Shown one piece after another: positions 16,879-25,063 of a stretch of 64,000 nt of DNA (its first letter is position 1; the number at the start of each line of letters is the position of its first letter). This DNA comes from Fibrobacter sp. UWP2 (GTDB taxonomy: Bacteria; Fibrobacterota; Fibrobacteria; Fibrobacterales; Fibrobacteraceae), in the NCBI RefSeq assembly GCF_900141705.1, contig NZ_FQYM01000012.1, positions 22,900 to 86,899 on the forward strand. The letters run 5' to 3'. A program made the position numbers and the translations under genes. The notes under the pieces are model-generated. The model was not told the origin of the DNA, searched no databases, and worked only from the letters and a program-made list of their open reading frames with translations.

Positions 16879-16952
16879 AAATATAGAACGCGTTTTCGCA
16901 CGCGTCCAATACATTGTTTTTATGCTGAATTATCAGTTTTTTTTCTATAGCA
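16879..16952 (-). promoter_or_regulatory. Sulfur-regulon promoter element 5 (over tusA remnant)
   Basis: Minus strand: TTGGAC (16909-16904), 18 bp, TATATT (16885-16880), with an upstream block nearly identical to element 3. It drives no intact gene; transcription would run through the remnant and antisense into the pdxR 3' end. Confidence 0.8.
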
Positions 16953-16968
16953 AGTTGCCATCTTATGA

Positions 16969-17928
16969 TTATATAATGTAGTACCACTCCTCGCTTTGGG
17001 TAATTTCTTCCGTCTTGTGTTGCTTATCGGTAGAAACGTAGTCCATTTCGAGGCTCTTCATGCTCACGCGGGTATTGGGCGCAACAGAACTCGTGATGAA
17101 GGCACTGCCACCGATAATGGCATTTTCGCCTACAACCGTATCGCCGCCTAGAATGGATGCGTTCGCGTAAATGGTTACGTTGTCCTGAATGGTCGGATGA
17201 CGCTTTTTGCCGGAGAGGCGCTGCCCCCCGCGCGTCGAGAGCGCACCAAGAGTTACACCCTGATAAATTTTCACGTTATTGCCAATAACCGCAGTTTCAC
17301 CAATCACAATGCCCGTACCATGATCAATAAAGAAGTACTTGCCGATGGATGCACCCGGATGGATGTCAATTCCCGTCTTGGAATGCGCATACTCAGTCAT
17401 GAGCCGCGGGAGAACCGGAACGTGCAAAAGGTAAAGTTCATGGGCAATGCGGAAAATCGTTGTCGCCATAAGGCCCGGATACGCAAGGATAATTTCGTCG
17501 AGGCACCCAGCGGCAGGATCGCCGTCATAAGCGGCATGCAAATCGGTTTCAAGACATTCGCGAATCCAAGGAATCTTCGCGAAAAATTCCTTGCAGATGC
17601 GGTAGCTTTCAATCTTGCGCTCGTCCGAAGTCATGGTGCCGCGGAGCTTGCAATAATCAAGCGCGATGGCCACCTGCTTGTGGAGGTGGTAAAAAGTATC
17701 TTCGATAATGACCGCGAAGCTGTTCTTGGGGTTGTAAATCTTGTGCGAGCGGTCCCTGAAATGTCCGGGATAAACCACACGGATTAGGTTCTGCAAAATC
17801 GTCTGAATCTCGGCCTGGTCGGGCCGATTATAGATGTCAATGTTGTCGATATGCTTGCCGCGATTGTAATCGGCAAAAATCGTCTGGACAGCTTTTTCGA
17901 CTTCTGATTCCTGGATAAGTTCGTGCAT
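16969..17928 (-). CDS. cysE: Serine O-acetyltransferase (EpsC/CysE type)
   Basis: 319 residues. A helical N-terminal domain (about 1-150) is followed by the left-handed beta-helix of hexapeptide repeats, with HPGASIGKYFFIDHG, VIGETAVIG and IYQGVTLGA. It makes O-acetylserine from serine and acetyl-CoA, the carbon acceptor for cysteine synthesis. Gene order is encapsulin, cysteine desulfurase, cysE, all on the minus strand; serine acetyltransferase is a recurrent neighbour of family 2 encapsulins. No cysK is present in the window. A palindromic repeat sits between it and the desulfurase gene, so co-transcription is uncertain. Confidence 0.92.
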   Translation of the reverse strand: MHELIQESEVEKAVQTIFADYNRGKHIDNIDIYNRPDQAEIQTILQNLIRVVYPGHFRDRSHKIYNPKNSFAVIIEDTFYHLHKQVAIALDYCKLRGTMTSDERKIESYRICKEFFAKIPWIRECLETDLHAAYDGDPAAGCLDEIILAYPGLMATTIFRIAHELYLLHVPVLPRLMTEYAHSKTGIDIHPGASIGKYFFIDHGTGIVIGETAVIGNNVKIYQGVTLGALSTRGGQRLSGKKRHPTIQDNVTIYANASILGGDTVVGENAIIGGSAFITSSVAPNTRVSMKSLEMDYVSTDKQHKTEEITQSEEWYYII

Positions 17929-17958
17929 GTGTCAAATTTGTTGAAAGAGAATTACGGC

Positions 17959-18014
17959 GTTCACTTCGACAAGCTCAGTGAACTTGTTTAGGTCCCTGAG
18001 CCTGCCGAAGGGCC
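17959..18014. repeat. Extragenic palindromic repeat pair between cysE and the desulfurase gene
   Basis: GTTCACT (17959-17965) pairs with AGTGAAC (17977-17983), and GGTCCCT (17991-17997) with the AGGGCC end at 18009-18014. The CCCTGAGC...CCGAAGGG frame matches the repeat inserted in aprA. It probably forms hairpins in the transcript. Confidence 0.7.
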
Positions 18015-18027
18015 GTCTTAGTCTAAC

Positions 18028-19773
18028 CTATGCGAACGTCTTCAACGCCCTCACGAGAGCGTCGATGTCGTCCGGAGAGTTGTACAGCGCAAGCGTCGGG
18101 CGTACGGTACTTTCGTAACCGAAATGCCTGAGCACCGGCTGTGCGCAGTGGTGACCTGTACGCACGGCAACACCGTAAGCATCAAGCCTCTTGCCCACTT
18201 CTTCGTCGGAATAACCGTCGAGCTTGAAGGCGAGAGCGGAAGCCTTGTTGAGTGCCGTACCTACAAGGTGCAGACCCTTGACGGTCTTCAGTTCCTTGAG
18301 GCCATACTGCAGCAGTTCATGTTCCCAGCGGAATACGCAGGGCATCCCGATTTCGGAGAGGTACTGGAGTGCAGCACCGAGGCCAACGGCGTCAGCGATG
18401 CTTCCGGTTCCCGCTTCGAACTTGTTCGGGATTCCGTTGTAAATCGTGCGTTCGAACGTCACATCGGCAATCATGTTGCCGCCACCGTGATACGGGCGGG
18501 CCGCTTCCAGCAATTCCTTCTTGCCGTAAACGACACCGATACCGGTCGGGGCAAACACCTTGTGTCCGGAGAACACGAAGAAGTCTGCGTCGAGCGCGGA
18601 AACATTCACCGGAATGTGCGCGATGGACTGTGCGCCGTCAATGAGGATTCTCACGCCGTGCCTGTGGGCGATGGCAATGAGTTCCTCGATCGGTGTCACG
18701 GTGCCGAGCACGTTCGAGACATGCGTCACGGAGACGAACTTTGTGCGCTTCGTGAATAGCGCCTCGTAATCGTGCAATTTGAGTTGGCCGGTAGAATCAC
18801 ACGGAATCACCTTGATGATGGCGCCCGTTTCTTCGGCAATGAGCTGCCACGGCACGATGTTCGCGTGGTGTTCCAGGATGGAGACGATGATTTCGTCACC
18901 CGGCTGGAGCGTCGGCTTCACGTAAGCGTTAGCCACCAGATTGATGGCCTCGGTGGTACCGCGCACGAACACGATTTCCTGCGAAGACGGGGCCCCGATA
19001 AAGTCACGCACGATGTTGCGGGCGTTTTCATAGGCATCCGTCGATGCAGCCGCAAGCGTATGGGCTCCACGGTGCACGTTGGAGTTCTCGTTTTCGTAGT
19101 AGTACTTGAGGCGGTCAATCACCACTTGCGGGCGCTGCGTCGTAGCACCGTTATCGAGCCAAACGAGAGGATGCCCGTTTATCTGCTTCGAAAGAATCGG
19201 GAAGTCGCTACGGATCTGCGCAAGGTTCTTGGAACCGATGCGGATGGATTCGTTGCGGGAATTGGAGCCGCTGTTAGCGTTGCCGGCCTTGTTCACGGAA
19301 TCGCCACCGAGAGAAGTCGGAGTGTCGATCGGACGGGCGTTTTCTGCTGCCTGGGTCTTGGAAAGGACCTTCGGAGAATACCCCGTTGCAGGCGCAGGCG
19401 CTGCCGGGACATCGCCGAACTGCGACACAAATTCCGCTTCGGGAACCGCAGGGGCTTCCACGGAGTTGAGCCAGGTATCGGTGGAATTGCCGCCGTAGGC
19501 AAACGGTGCCGAAGTTACCGGCTGGTCGCCATAGGTCGCAAACGGATGTTCCCAGTCAAATGCGGGAGTCTGGTTAATGGCTGCTGCCCCTTGGGCGGCG
19601 CTCACTCCCTGAGCTGCAGAAGCATTCTGCACTTCGGGTGCCGCGGGAGTTGCAGCATAAGCACTGTCCGTCAGGTCGGGAAAGTACTCATTTGCTAACT
19701 GCTCCAGTTCAGCCGCATTGGGAACTCCGGCGAGCTCTTCCAGCGATCTGGTATCTGGATTATTCGTAATCAT
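18028..19773 (-). CDS. SufS-type cysteine desulfurase with encapsulin cargo domain
   Basis: 581 residues from the ATG at 19773, behind AGAGG; a TTG four codons upstream touches the ribosome site and is unlikely. Residues 1 to about 180 are disordered, rich in Ala, Pro, Ser and Asn, with short conserved-looking patches (YFPDL, WEHPFATYGDQP, SVEAPAVPEAEF). From about 185 the class II cysteine desulfurase follows: LVWLDNGATTQRP, the PLP lysine in FSGHKVFAPTGIG and the catalytic Cys in RTGHHCAQP. It removes sulfur from cysteine as persulfide. The long N-terminus matches the cargo-loading domain of desulfurases packed in family 2A encapsulins (SrpI systems). The start overlaps the shell gene by 14 bases, so production is coupled. 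Confidence 0.92.
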   Translation of the reverse strand: MITNNPDTRSLEELAGVPNAAELEQLANEYFPDLTDSAYAATPAAPEVQNASAAQGVSAAQGAAAINQTPAFDWEHPFATYGDQPVTSAPFAYGGNSTDTWLNSVEAPAVPEAEFVSQFGDVPAAPAPATGYSPKVLSKTQAAENARPIDTPTSLGGDSVNKAGNANSGSNSRNESIRIGSKNLAQIRSDFPILSKQINGHPLVWLDNGATTQRPQVVIDRLKYYYENENSNVHRGAHTLAAASTDAYENARNIVRDFIGAPSSQEIVFVRGTTEAINLVANAYVKPTLQPGDEIIVSILEHHANIVPWQLIAEETGAIIKVIPCDSTGQLKLHDYEALFTKRTKFVSVTHVSNVLGTVTPIEELIAIAHRHGVRILIDGAQSIAHIPVNVSALDADFFVFSGHKVFAPTGIGVVYGKKELLEAARPYHGGGNMIADVTFERTIYNGIPNKFEAGTGSIADAVGLGAALQYLSEIGMPCVFRWEHELLQYGLKELKTVKGLHLVGTALNKASALAFKLDGYSDEEVGKRLDAYGVAVRTGHHCAQPVLRHFGYESTVRPTLALYNSPDDIDALVRALKTFA

Positions 19774-20725
19774 AGTATTCGCCAACCTCTACGTCTTCAA
19801 GGACTGCAATGGCGTCGTCGGCAAGGATAGCCGCAGAGCAGTACAGGGAAAGCAGGTAAGAAGCAACGCCCTTGTTGTCGATGCCGCGGAAACGCACGGA
19901 AAGGCCACGAGAGTGTTCGTTCTTGAGACCGGCCTGGAAGAGGCCAATCACGCCGCGTTTGGCTTCGCCAGTGCGCACGAGCAATATATTGGTCTTGCCG
20001 CCCTGGGACTTCGGATTCTTCACGCCGTCCACGAGAAGCTTGTCGGTCGGAACGAGAGGAATGCCGCGCCAGGTGAGGAACTTGCCACCGGCGATGTCCA
20101 CGACAACGGGCGGCACGCCACGGCGGGTGCATTCGCGTTCGAAAGCGGCAATGGCACGCGGGTGAGCGAGGAAGAAGGACGGTTCCTTCCAGACCTTCGA
20201 AATGAGTTCGTCGAGATCGTCCGGAGTCGGGCGGCCGTCGGCGCGGAGCGGCTGGATGCGCTGGGAATCAGCCACGTTCTTCAGCAGGCCGTAATCGTCG
20301 TTGTTGATGAGCAGGCTTTCCTGACGTTCGCGGAGCGATTCGATAGCGAGGCCGAGCTGTTCCTGAACCTGGTCATACGGAGAACTGTAAACGTCTTCGA
20401 TGGCCGTGTTCACGTTGATAATCGTAGAGATAGAATTCAGCTTGTATTCACGTGGCTCGGTTTCGTATTCGACGTAGCCTTCCGGAATAATGTCGGTTTT
20501 CTTGGTCTGGCTGCAAAGAACATCGAGCGGGGTTTCGCCTTCCACGACCTTGTTCACACGGAACAGGCCCGTTTCGAGACCCTTGAATTCAAGGAACTTG
20601 GTGAGCCACTTGGGAGTGAGCGCACCAAATTGCGGCTTGGTCTTGGTGACGTTCGCCAGGTTGTAGGCAGCCTTTGCGCCAAGCGCATTGATGCCGGTTT
20701 TCTTTTCTGTAGCTTCATTTGCCAT
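19760..20725 (-). CDS. Family 2A encapsulin shell protein (SrpI-like)
   Basis: 321 residues, HK97-type fold. Recognised from the N-terminal LGAKAAYNLANVTKTKPQ and the blocks RVNKVVEGETPLDVLCSQ, YETEPREYKLNSISTI, PSFFLAHPRAIAAFERECTRRG and WRGIPLVPTDKL. Family 2A shells assemble into cages of about 25 nm that enclose cysteine desulfurase, known from SrpI of Synechococcus elongatus, where they respond to sulfur starvation. The next gene overlaps and encodes exactly this cargo. No sulfur-regulon element lies upstream; instead there is a CCTAT-N7-GTAGG inverted repeat at 20781-20797, so its control may differ from that of the sulfate genes. AGAGG precedes the ATG. Confidence 0.92.
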   Translation of the reverse strand: MANEATEKKTGINALGAKAAYNLANVTKTKPQFGALTPKWLTKFLEFKGLETGLFRVNKVVEGETPLDVLCSQTKKTDIIPEGYVEYETEPREYKLNSISTIINVNTAIEDVYSSPYDQVQEQLGLAIESLRERQESLLINNDDYGLLKNVADSQRIQPLRADGRPTPDDLDELISKVWKEPSFFLAHPRAIAAFERECTRRGVPPVVVDIAGGKFLTWRGIPLVPTDKLLVDGVKNPKSQGGKTNILLVRTGEAKRGVIGLFQAGLKNEHSRGLSVRFRGIDNKGVASYLLSLYCSAAILADDAIAVLEDVEVGEYYDYE

Positions 20726-20777
20726 AGTGGTTTACCTCTTGGGTTTGTGTTAAGTGTTGCAGTTCTATAAAGTTTTG

Positions 20778-20800
20778 TTTCCTATCTGTTTTGTAGGATT
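20778..20800. promoter_or_regulatory. Inverted repeat upstream of the encapsulin gene
   Basis: TTTCCTAT-N7-GTAGGATTT, related to the perfect repeat at 12705-12733. A TATAGA -10-like hexamer lies between it and the gene on the minus strand, so a bound protein would sit at the -35 region. Confidence 0.4.
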
Positions 20801-20815
20801 TTACGAGAAAAAATT

Positions 20816-22294
20816 TTACAGCCATGCGCCTTCGTGCGAGAACATGATATCCTTCATGGCATCGACGCCGCCTTTAAGGTTGTAGAGCGGCCCCGTGTAG
20901 CCTGCTTCGCGCAAGGTGTTGATGGCGAGAATGCTGCGTTTGCCCTGCTTGCAGATGAAAACCGTATCCTTGTTCGGGTCCAGTTCTTTTTGCCTGCGGG
21001 CCAGCTGCCCGATGGGAATCACAATGGCGTTCGGGAATCGCAAAATCGCGCGTTCATGCGGCTCGCGCACATCCACGATAGTCATCGGGTCGCCATCGTC
21101 AATCTTCTTCGCGAGTTCTTCGGGAGTAAAGCCCTCCACCGGAATTTCGTTTTCGGTCTTGAGCCCGCAAAGTTCATCGTAATCGATTTCCTCGACATCG
21201 GTAATCGTCGGGTTGCTCCCGCAAATGGGGCAGTTCCTGTTGCGTTCCACCTTCAAAATTCGCGAGGTCAGGTACAGGCTATCAATATGCAGGAGTTTCC
21301 CGTTCAGGTGCTCGCCGATACCGAGAAGCAATTTGAGCGCCTCGTTGGCCTGGATGCTCCCCACAATGCCCGGAAGCGGACTGATCGCACCACCCTCGGA
21401 ACAGGAGGGAATAAGCCCTGCCGGCGGAGGCGACGGGAATTGGCAACGGTAGCACGGTCCGCCGTCCAGATTGAAAATGCCCACCTGGCCCTCGAACTGG
21501 TAAATCGCGCCGAACACGACGGGAATGCCGTGCAGCGCACACGCATCGTTAATGAGGTAGCGCGCCTTGTAGTTGTCGGAGCAGTCGACCACCAAATCGT
21601 AACCGTCAATCTGTTCCAGAATATTCGAAGAATCTAGCTGCACCTTTTCGGCGATAAATTCGATATTCCTGTTGATGTTTTTTACCTTGTCCTTGGCGGA
21701 GGCGACTTTCGGGCGCTTGATATCGCGGGAACCGTGAAGTACCTGGCTCTGCAGGTTTTCGAGCGAGACCTCGTTGAAATCGACGACCTTGATGGTCCCG
21801 ACACCCGCCGCGGCAAGGTACTGGATGACCGGCGAACCGAGCGCGCCCGCACCCGCGACAACGACCTTTGCGGCCTTGATGCGCTTTTGGCCCTTCACGC
21901 CAATTTCCTTAAGCATTAGGTGCTTGCCAAAGCGCTCCACCTCGTTGTCATCGAAGGCGACTTCCTTGCGCCTCTCGTCCGAAATGAGACTTTCGACCGC
22001 AGCGTTCTGCGATTGATCAACAGGCGCTCCGCCAGCAATCGCAGGCAACAACAGGATTTCCGTATCTTCGGGAAGCGGCGTTTCCCAGAGGGTTTCCACC
22101 GTCAGGTTCTTGCCGTTGACATAAATCTGAATAAAATTCCGGATTTTGCCACCATCATCGTAAAGGACGTTCTTGGCATCCGGATACATGTCCAAAAGGA
22201 TGAAGAGTGCCTTCCTGACCGTACTCGCGGGAATTTCTATCCGCGCATTCCTACCAAAAAAATTTCTAAGAGTAGCCGATATGTATATTTTCAC
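20816..22294 (-). CDS. Fused ubiquitin-like carrier, E1 adenylyltransferase and rhodanese
   Basis: 492 residues from a GTG at 22294 behind CGGAGG. Residues 1-89 are a MoaD/ThiS-type beta-grasp ending in LPAIAGG-AP, so the Gly88-Gly89 end is internal. Residues about 115-360 are an E1: GAGALG (148-153), zinc Cys pairs starting with C281/C284, and catalytic Cys298 in PSCSEGG. Residues about 385-492 are a rhodanese with Cys448 in FICKQGKRS. E1-rhodanese fusions (MOCS3/MoeBR type) activate a carrier and load it with sulfur. The carrier could become free only after cleavage behind Gly89, for which a JAMM protease gene lies just upstream. Own sulfur-regulon promoter. Likely role: thiocarboxylate supply for homocysteine or cysteine synthesis. 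Confidence 0.9.
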   Translation of the reverse strand: MKIYISATLRNFFGRNARIEIPASTVRKALFILLDMYPDAKNVLYDDGGKIRNFIQIYVNGKNLTVETLWETPLPEDTEILLLPAIAGGAPVDQSQNAAVESLISDERRKEVAFDDNEVERFGKHLMLKEIGVKGQKRIKAAKVVVAGAGALGSPVIQYLAAAGVGTIKVVDFNEVSLENLQSQVLHGSRDIKRPKVASAKDKVKNINRNIEFIAEKVQLDSSNILEQIDGYDLVVDCSDNYKARYLINDACALHGIPVVFGAIYQFEGQVGIFNLDGGPCYRCQFPSPPPAGLIPSCSEGGAISPLPGIVGSIQANEALKLLLGIGEHLNGKLLHIDSLYLTSRILKVERNRNCPICGSNPTITDVEEIDYDELCGLKTENEIPVEGFTPEELAKKIDDGDPMTIVDVREPHERAILRFPNAIVIPIGQLARRQKELDPNKDTVFICKQGKRSILAINTLREAGYTGPLYNLKGGVDAMKDIMFSHEGAWL

Positions 22295-22360
22295 TTTTTC
22301 CTCCGTACAAAAAAAAGTGGAATTTTAGACAAAATAACCACCTGGATTATTTTCACCGCG

Positions 22361-22432
22361 AAATATAGAACCGGATTTTGCCTATGTCCAATACTTAATT
22401 TTTATGCGGAATTATCGGATTTTTTTATAACG
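22361..22432 (-). promoter_or_regulatory. Sulfur-regulon promoter element 6 (carrier-E1-rhodanese gene)
   Basis: Minus strand: TTGGAC (22391-22386), 18 bp, TATATT (22367-22362), upstream block CCGATAATTCCGCATAAAA. Predicted leader about 62 nt. Confidence 0.85.
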
Positions 22433-22453
22433 CCCTAGAACAGCAAGGAGTCG

Positions 22454-22831
22454 TCAGCATTTGATATCATTTTTGTAACTTCTGATATCGGCAACCCCCT
22501 CCCTTGTCACAGAAATTATCACGTAAACAAGCCCAGGGACCATGTTTTCGGCATCTTCCCTGGACGGTACAGCCTCATAATCGGGGTGCGAGTGGTAAAA
22601 ACCGACTATTTCAAGCCCGCTTCCCTCGATTTCACGCTCCACCTGGTAAAGAAAGAGTGGGTCCGCCTCGAAATGCGTCCCTCTCCCCTCCCCCTGAATC
22701 CGGTTAGGCAAAGCACGTATTTCCGTCACCTCGAACTTGCCGTCCGGGGCGTTTTTCCCGAGCAAAATCCCGCAACATTCATGCGGATAACTTTGCCGGG
22801 CTTCTTCTGCAATACGTTGCCGCCAACTCAT
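22454..22831 (-). CDS. Second JAMM/MPN+ metalloprotease
   Basis: 125 residues. The complete JAMM motif is H80-S-H82, seven residues, S90, D93, with Glu18 in HECCG as the catalytic acid. It shares fold and motif with the protease at 9170-9580 but little else. It follows the sulfite reductase gene by ten bases, in the metY operon, and is followed by the fused carrier-E1-rhodanese gene. Its expected job is to cut that fusion after Gly-Gly, or to release an amino acid from a loaded carrier. Cytoplasmic. Confidence 0.85.
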   Translation of the reverse strand: MSWRQRIAEEARQSYPHECCGILLGKNAPDGKFEVTEIRALPNRIQGEGRGTHFEADPLFLYQVEREIEGSGLEIVGFYHSHPDYEAVPSREDAENMVPGLVYVIISVTREGVADIRSYKNDIKC

Positions 22832-22840
22832 TTCTTAACG

Positions 22841-23698
22841 CTAGACACTCGCTTCCAGGATTTTCTTCGCAAACACGTCGCGACCGATGCGGTCGATAGT
22901 GTACTTGAAACGTTCGCCAGGGTTCGCGTTCTCGGCAAAGAACGTAATGGCCGCATCGCAGATATCGAGCAACTTTTGCTTGTCTTCGATGAAGGGGATA
23001 ATCGTTTCGCCCTTGTTGATGTTGTTGCCGAAAAGCCCGCCAAAGGAGACGATGTAGCCGTGGGTATCTTCCCAGGCGTCCGTCGGGCAAGACTTGTAGC
23101 AGCGACCGCAGAAATTGCACTGCGACTCGTCGAAGATAACCTTCTTGTTTTCGACCTTGATGGCTCCCTTGCGGCAGGTCTTTGCGCAGAGCCCGCAGCC
23201 GATGCACTTGTCTTCGAGCCACTTAACCTTGATGGCACCCTTGATGCCCACGTCGTTTTCTTCGGCCTTGAGGCAGTTGTTCTGGCAACCGGTCACGCCG
23301 AACTTAAACTTGTGCGGGAGTTCACGGGCAAAATAGCGGTCGTCGAGCTCCTTAGCGAGCGCGTAGGTGTCGATGCACCCACTGGGGCAAACGGCTTCAC
23401 CCTGGCACGCCGTAATGGTACGCACGCGGGGGCCGCAAACGCCCGGTTCCACGCCGCCTTCGGCCAAGGCCGCCTTCACGTCTTCTACGTTTTCGAGTTT
23501 GATGAACGGAATTTCGACGCTCTGTCTGGAGGTCAAATGGGCGTAGCCTTCACCATACTTGTCGGCGACTTCCGCGATTTTGGCGAGCTGGGTGGCGGTC
23601 AGGTTTCCACCCACGACGCGTACGCGCAGCGAGAAATTGTTCTTCTGCTTCTGGCGCATCCAACCGCCCTTTTTAAGAGTTGCATAATCCGTTGCCAT
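22841..23698 (-). CDS. Siroheme sulfite reductase with two ferredoxin clusters (AsrC/dSiR-like)
   Basis: 285 residues. N-terminal half carries the sulfite/nitrite reductase ferredoxin-like half-domain (LTSRQSVEIPF); cysteines C98, C104, C138 and C142 form the Cx5C...Cx3C siroheme-[4Fe-4S] motif. An 8-Cys ferredoxin insert follows (C165/168/171/175 and C194/197/200/204). This compact architecture is that of anaerobic AsrC-type or small assimilatory sulfite reductases, which reduce sulfite to sulfide with six electrons. Placed between metY and a JAMM gene, it makes the sulfide used to load the carrier, as proposed for the Wolinella homocysteine pathway. No asrA or asrB homologues are present, so its electron donor is unknown. 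Confidence 0.9.
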   Translation of the reverse strand: MATDYATLKKGGWMRQKQKNNFSLRVRVVGGNLTATQLAKIAEVADKYGEGYAHLTSRQSVEIPFIKLENVEDVKAALAEGGVEPGVCGPRVRTITACQGEAVCPSGCIDTYALAKELDDRYFARELPHKFKFGVTGCQNNCLKAEENDVGIKGAIKVKWLEDKCIGCGLCAKTCRKGAIKVENKKVIFDESQCNFCGRCYKSCPTDAWEDTHGYIVSFGGLFGNNINKGETIIPFIEDKQKLLDICDAAITFFAENANPGERFKYTIDRIGRDVFAKKILEASV

Positions 23699-23714
23699 AT
23701 TTTTGTGTCTCCGT

Positions 23715-24941
23715 TTAAATTTTCTTTATAGCTTGTTCGAAATCTTCCTTCAGATCCTCAATATTCTCGATACCGATGCTCACGCGGATAGTCCCTTCGA
23801 AAATTCCCGCATGTTCCTTCTGTTCCTTGGAACTGTGCGTAAAGATGGTGCTTTCCGGGTGAATCACCAGCGTGCGGATATCCCCGATATTGGTGGCGAT
23901 GGTAGCGTACTTGAGGCCATTAATCAGCTTGAACGCCCTTTCCTTCGTGCCCGCGTCAATCGTGAGGATTGCGCCTCCCCTGCCGCCAAGCTGCTTCTGC
24001 ACCAGGTCGTAATAGGGGCTGCTTTTCAGGGCCGGATAGTTGACAGAAATGCCATCAAAGCCCTGCAAAAATTCCGAGAGTTGCAGCGCGTTGCTGCACA
24101 GGCGATCCATGCGCAGCCCGAGAGTCTCGAGCCCGAGCGAATTCAGGAAAGATGTTTGGGGAGCAACGCAGCAACCCACGTTGCGCCAGATTCCGTTGCG
24201 CAGCTTCGCGATGTAGGCGAACTTGCCAAAACGCCTGTATTCTTCGAGGCCCCTATAGCGGGCGTAATCCCAAGGGAAGTTCCCGCTATCGACAATGAGG
24301 CCGCTAATCGCAGAACCGCTCCCGTTAATGTACTTCGAAGACGAATGCACCACGATATCCGCGCCGAAATCGAAGGGATGCACAAGATACGGGGTCGCCG
24401 TCGTGCTATCGACGATAAACGGGACGCCACCCTCGTGGGCGACATCCGCGACGGCATTCAGGTCAACGACATTCAGTTTCGGGTTTCCGATAAGCTCGGT
24501 AAACACCGCCTTCGTCCTTTCGTTCAGCTGTTCGCGGACACTTTCAGCAGTCACTTCGGTAACAAAGCGAGTCGTAATGCCGAACGCTTCCAGGTCATGG
24601 AACAGGTCGATTGTACCGCCAAAAAGCCCGGCACTCGCAATCACTTCGTCGCCCGCGTGCAAAATGTTCAAAAGCGAGATAGTCACCGCCGCCATGCCCG
24701 AAGAACACGCCACCGCGCCGATTCCCTTCTCGAGCGATGCAATGCGGCGTTCAAAGGAATCGTTCGTGGGGTTCGCGATGCGCGTATATGCAAAACCCGG
24801 AGCCTTGTTGTTGAACACGGCTTCGAGTTTTTCGGCGGAATCCTGTGAAAAGGCGCTCACCTGGTAAATCGGCGCAAGCGTAGAACCGCTACATCGGTCG
24901 CTACCAAAATTCTGGTGCAATAAAGCAGTATTGAATTCCAT
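23715..24941 (-). CDS. metY: O-acetylhomoserine sulfhydrylase family enzyme
   Basis: 408 residues; CGGAG precedes the ATG. Cys/Met metabolism PLP enzyme with YTRIANPTN, SSGMAAVTISLLNIL, the PLP lysine K203 in HSSSKYINGSG, and the C-terminal IRVSIGIEN. It forms homocysteine from O-acetylhomoserine and sulfide or a protein thiocarboxylate. First gene of a metY, sulfite reductase, JAMM operon behind sulfur-regulon element 7. In Wolinella a MetY homologue uses the thiocarboxylate of HcyS, with HcyF and HcyD as partners; all equivalents are present here. Cystathionine gamma-lyase is a less likely alternative. Confidence 0.9.
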   Translation of the reverse strand: MEFNTALLHQNFGSDRCSGSTLAPIYQVSAFSQDSAEKLEAVFNNKAPGFAYTRIANPTNDSFERRIASLEKGIGAVACSSGMAAVTISLLNILHAGDEVIASAGLFGGTIDLFHDLEAFGITTRFVTEVTAESVREQLNERTKAVFTELIGNPKLNVVDLNAVADVAHEGGVPFIVDSTTATPYLVHPFDFGADIVVHSSSKYINGSGSAISGLIVDSGNFPWDYARYRGLEEYRRFGKFAYIAKLRNGIWRNVGCCVAPQTSFLNSLGLETLGLRMDRLCSNALQLSEFLQGFDGISVNYPALKSSPYYDLVQKQLGGRGGAILTIDAGTKERAFKLINGLKYATIATNIGDIRTLVIHPESTIFTHSSKEQKEHAGIFEGTIRVSIGIENIEDLKEDFEQAIKKI

Positions 24942-24975
24942 TCAGCATGTCTCCGTACAATTTTTATCCGCAGCC

Positions 24976-25046
24976 AAATATAGAACGGTATTTCAACCCC
25001 GTCCAATACTTAATTTTTATGCGGAATTATCAGTTTTTTCTATAAC
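24976..25046 (-). promoter_or_regulatory. Sulfur-regulon promoter element 7 (metY operon)
   Basis: Minus strand: TTGGAC (25006-25001), 18 bp, TATATT (24982-24977), upstream block TTATAG, A-run, CTGATAATTCCGCATAAAA. Leader about 27 nt. Confidence 0.87.
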
Positions 25047-25063
25047 GAAGCCGCATCCGTTCG

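Noticed and set aside
18772..19698. Plus-strand ORF of 308 codons
   Set aside because: Antisense to the cysteine desulfurase gene; no motifs.
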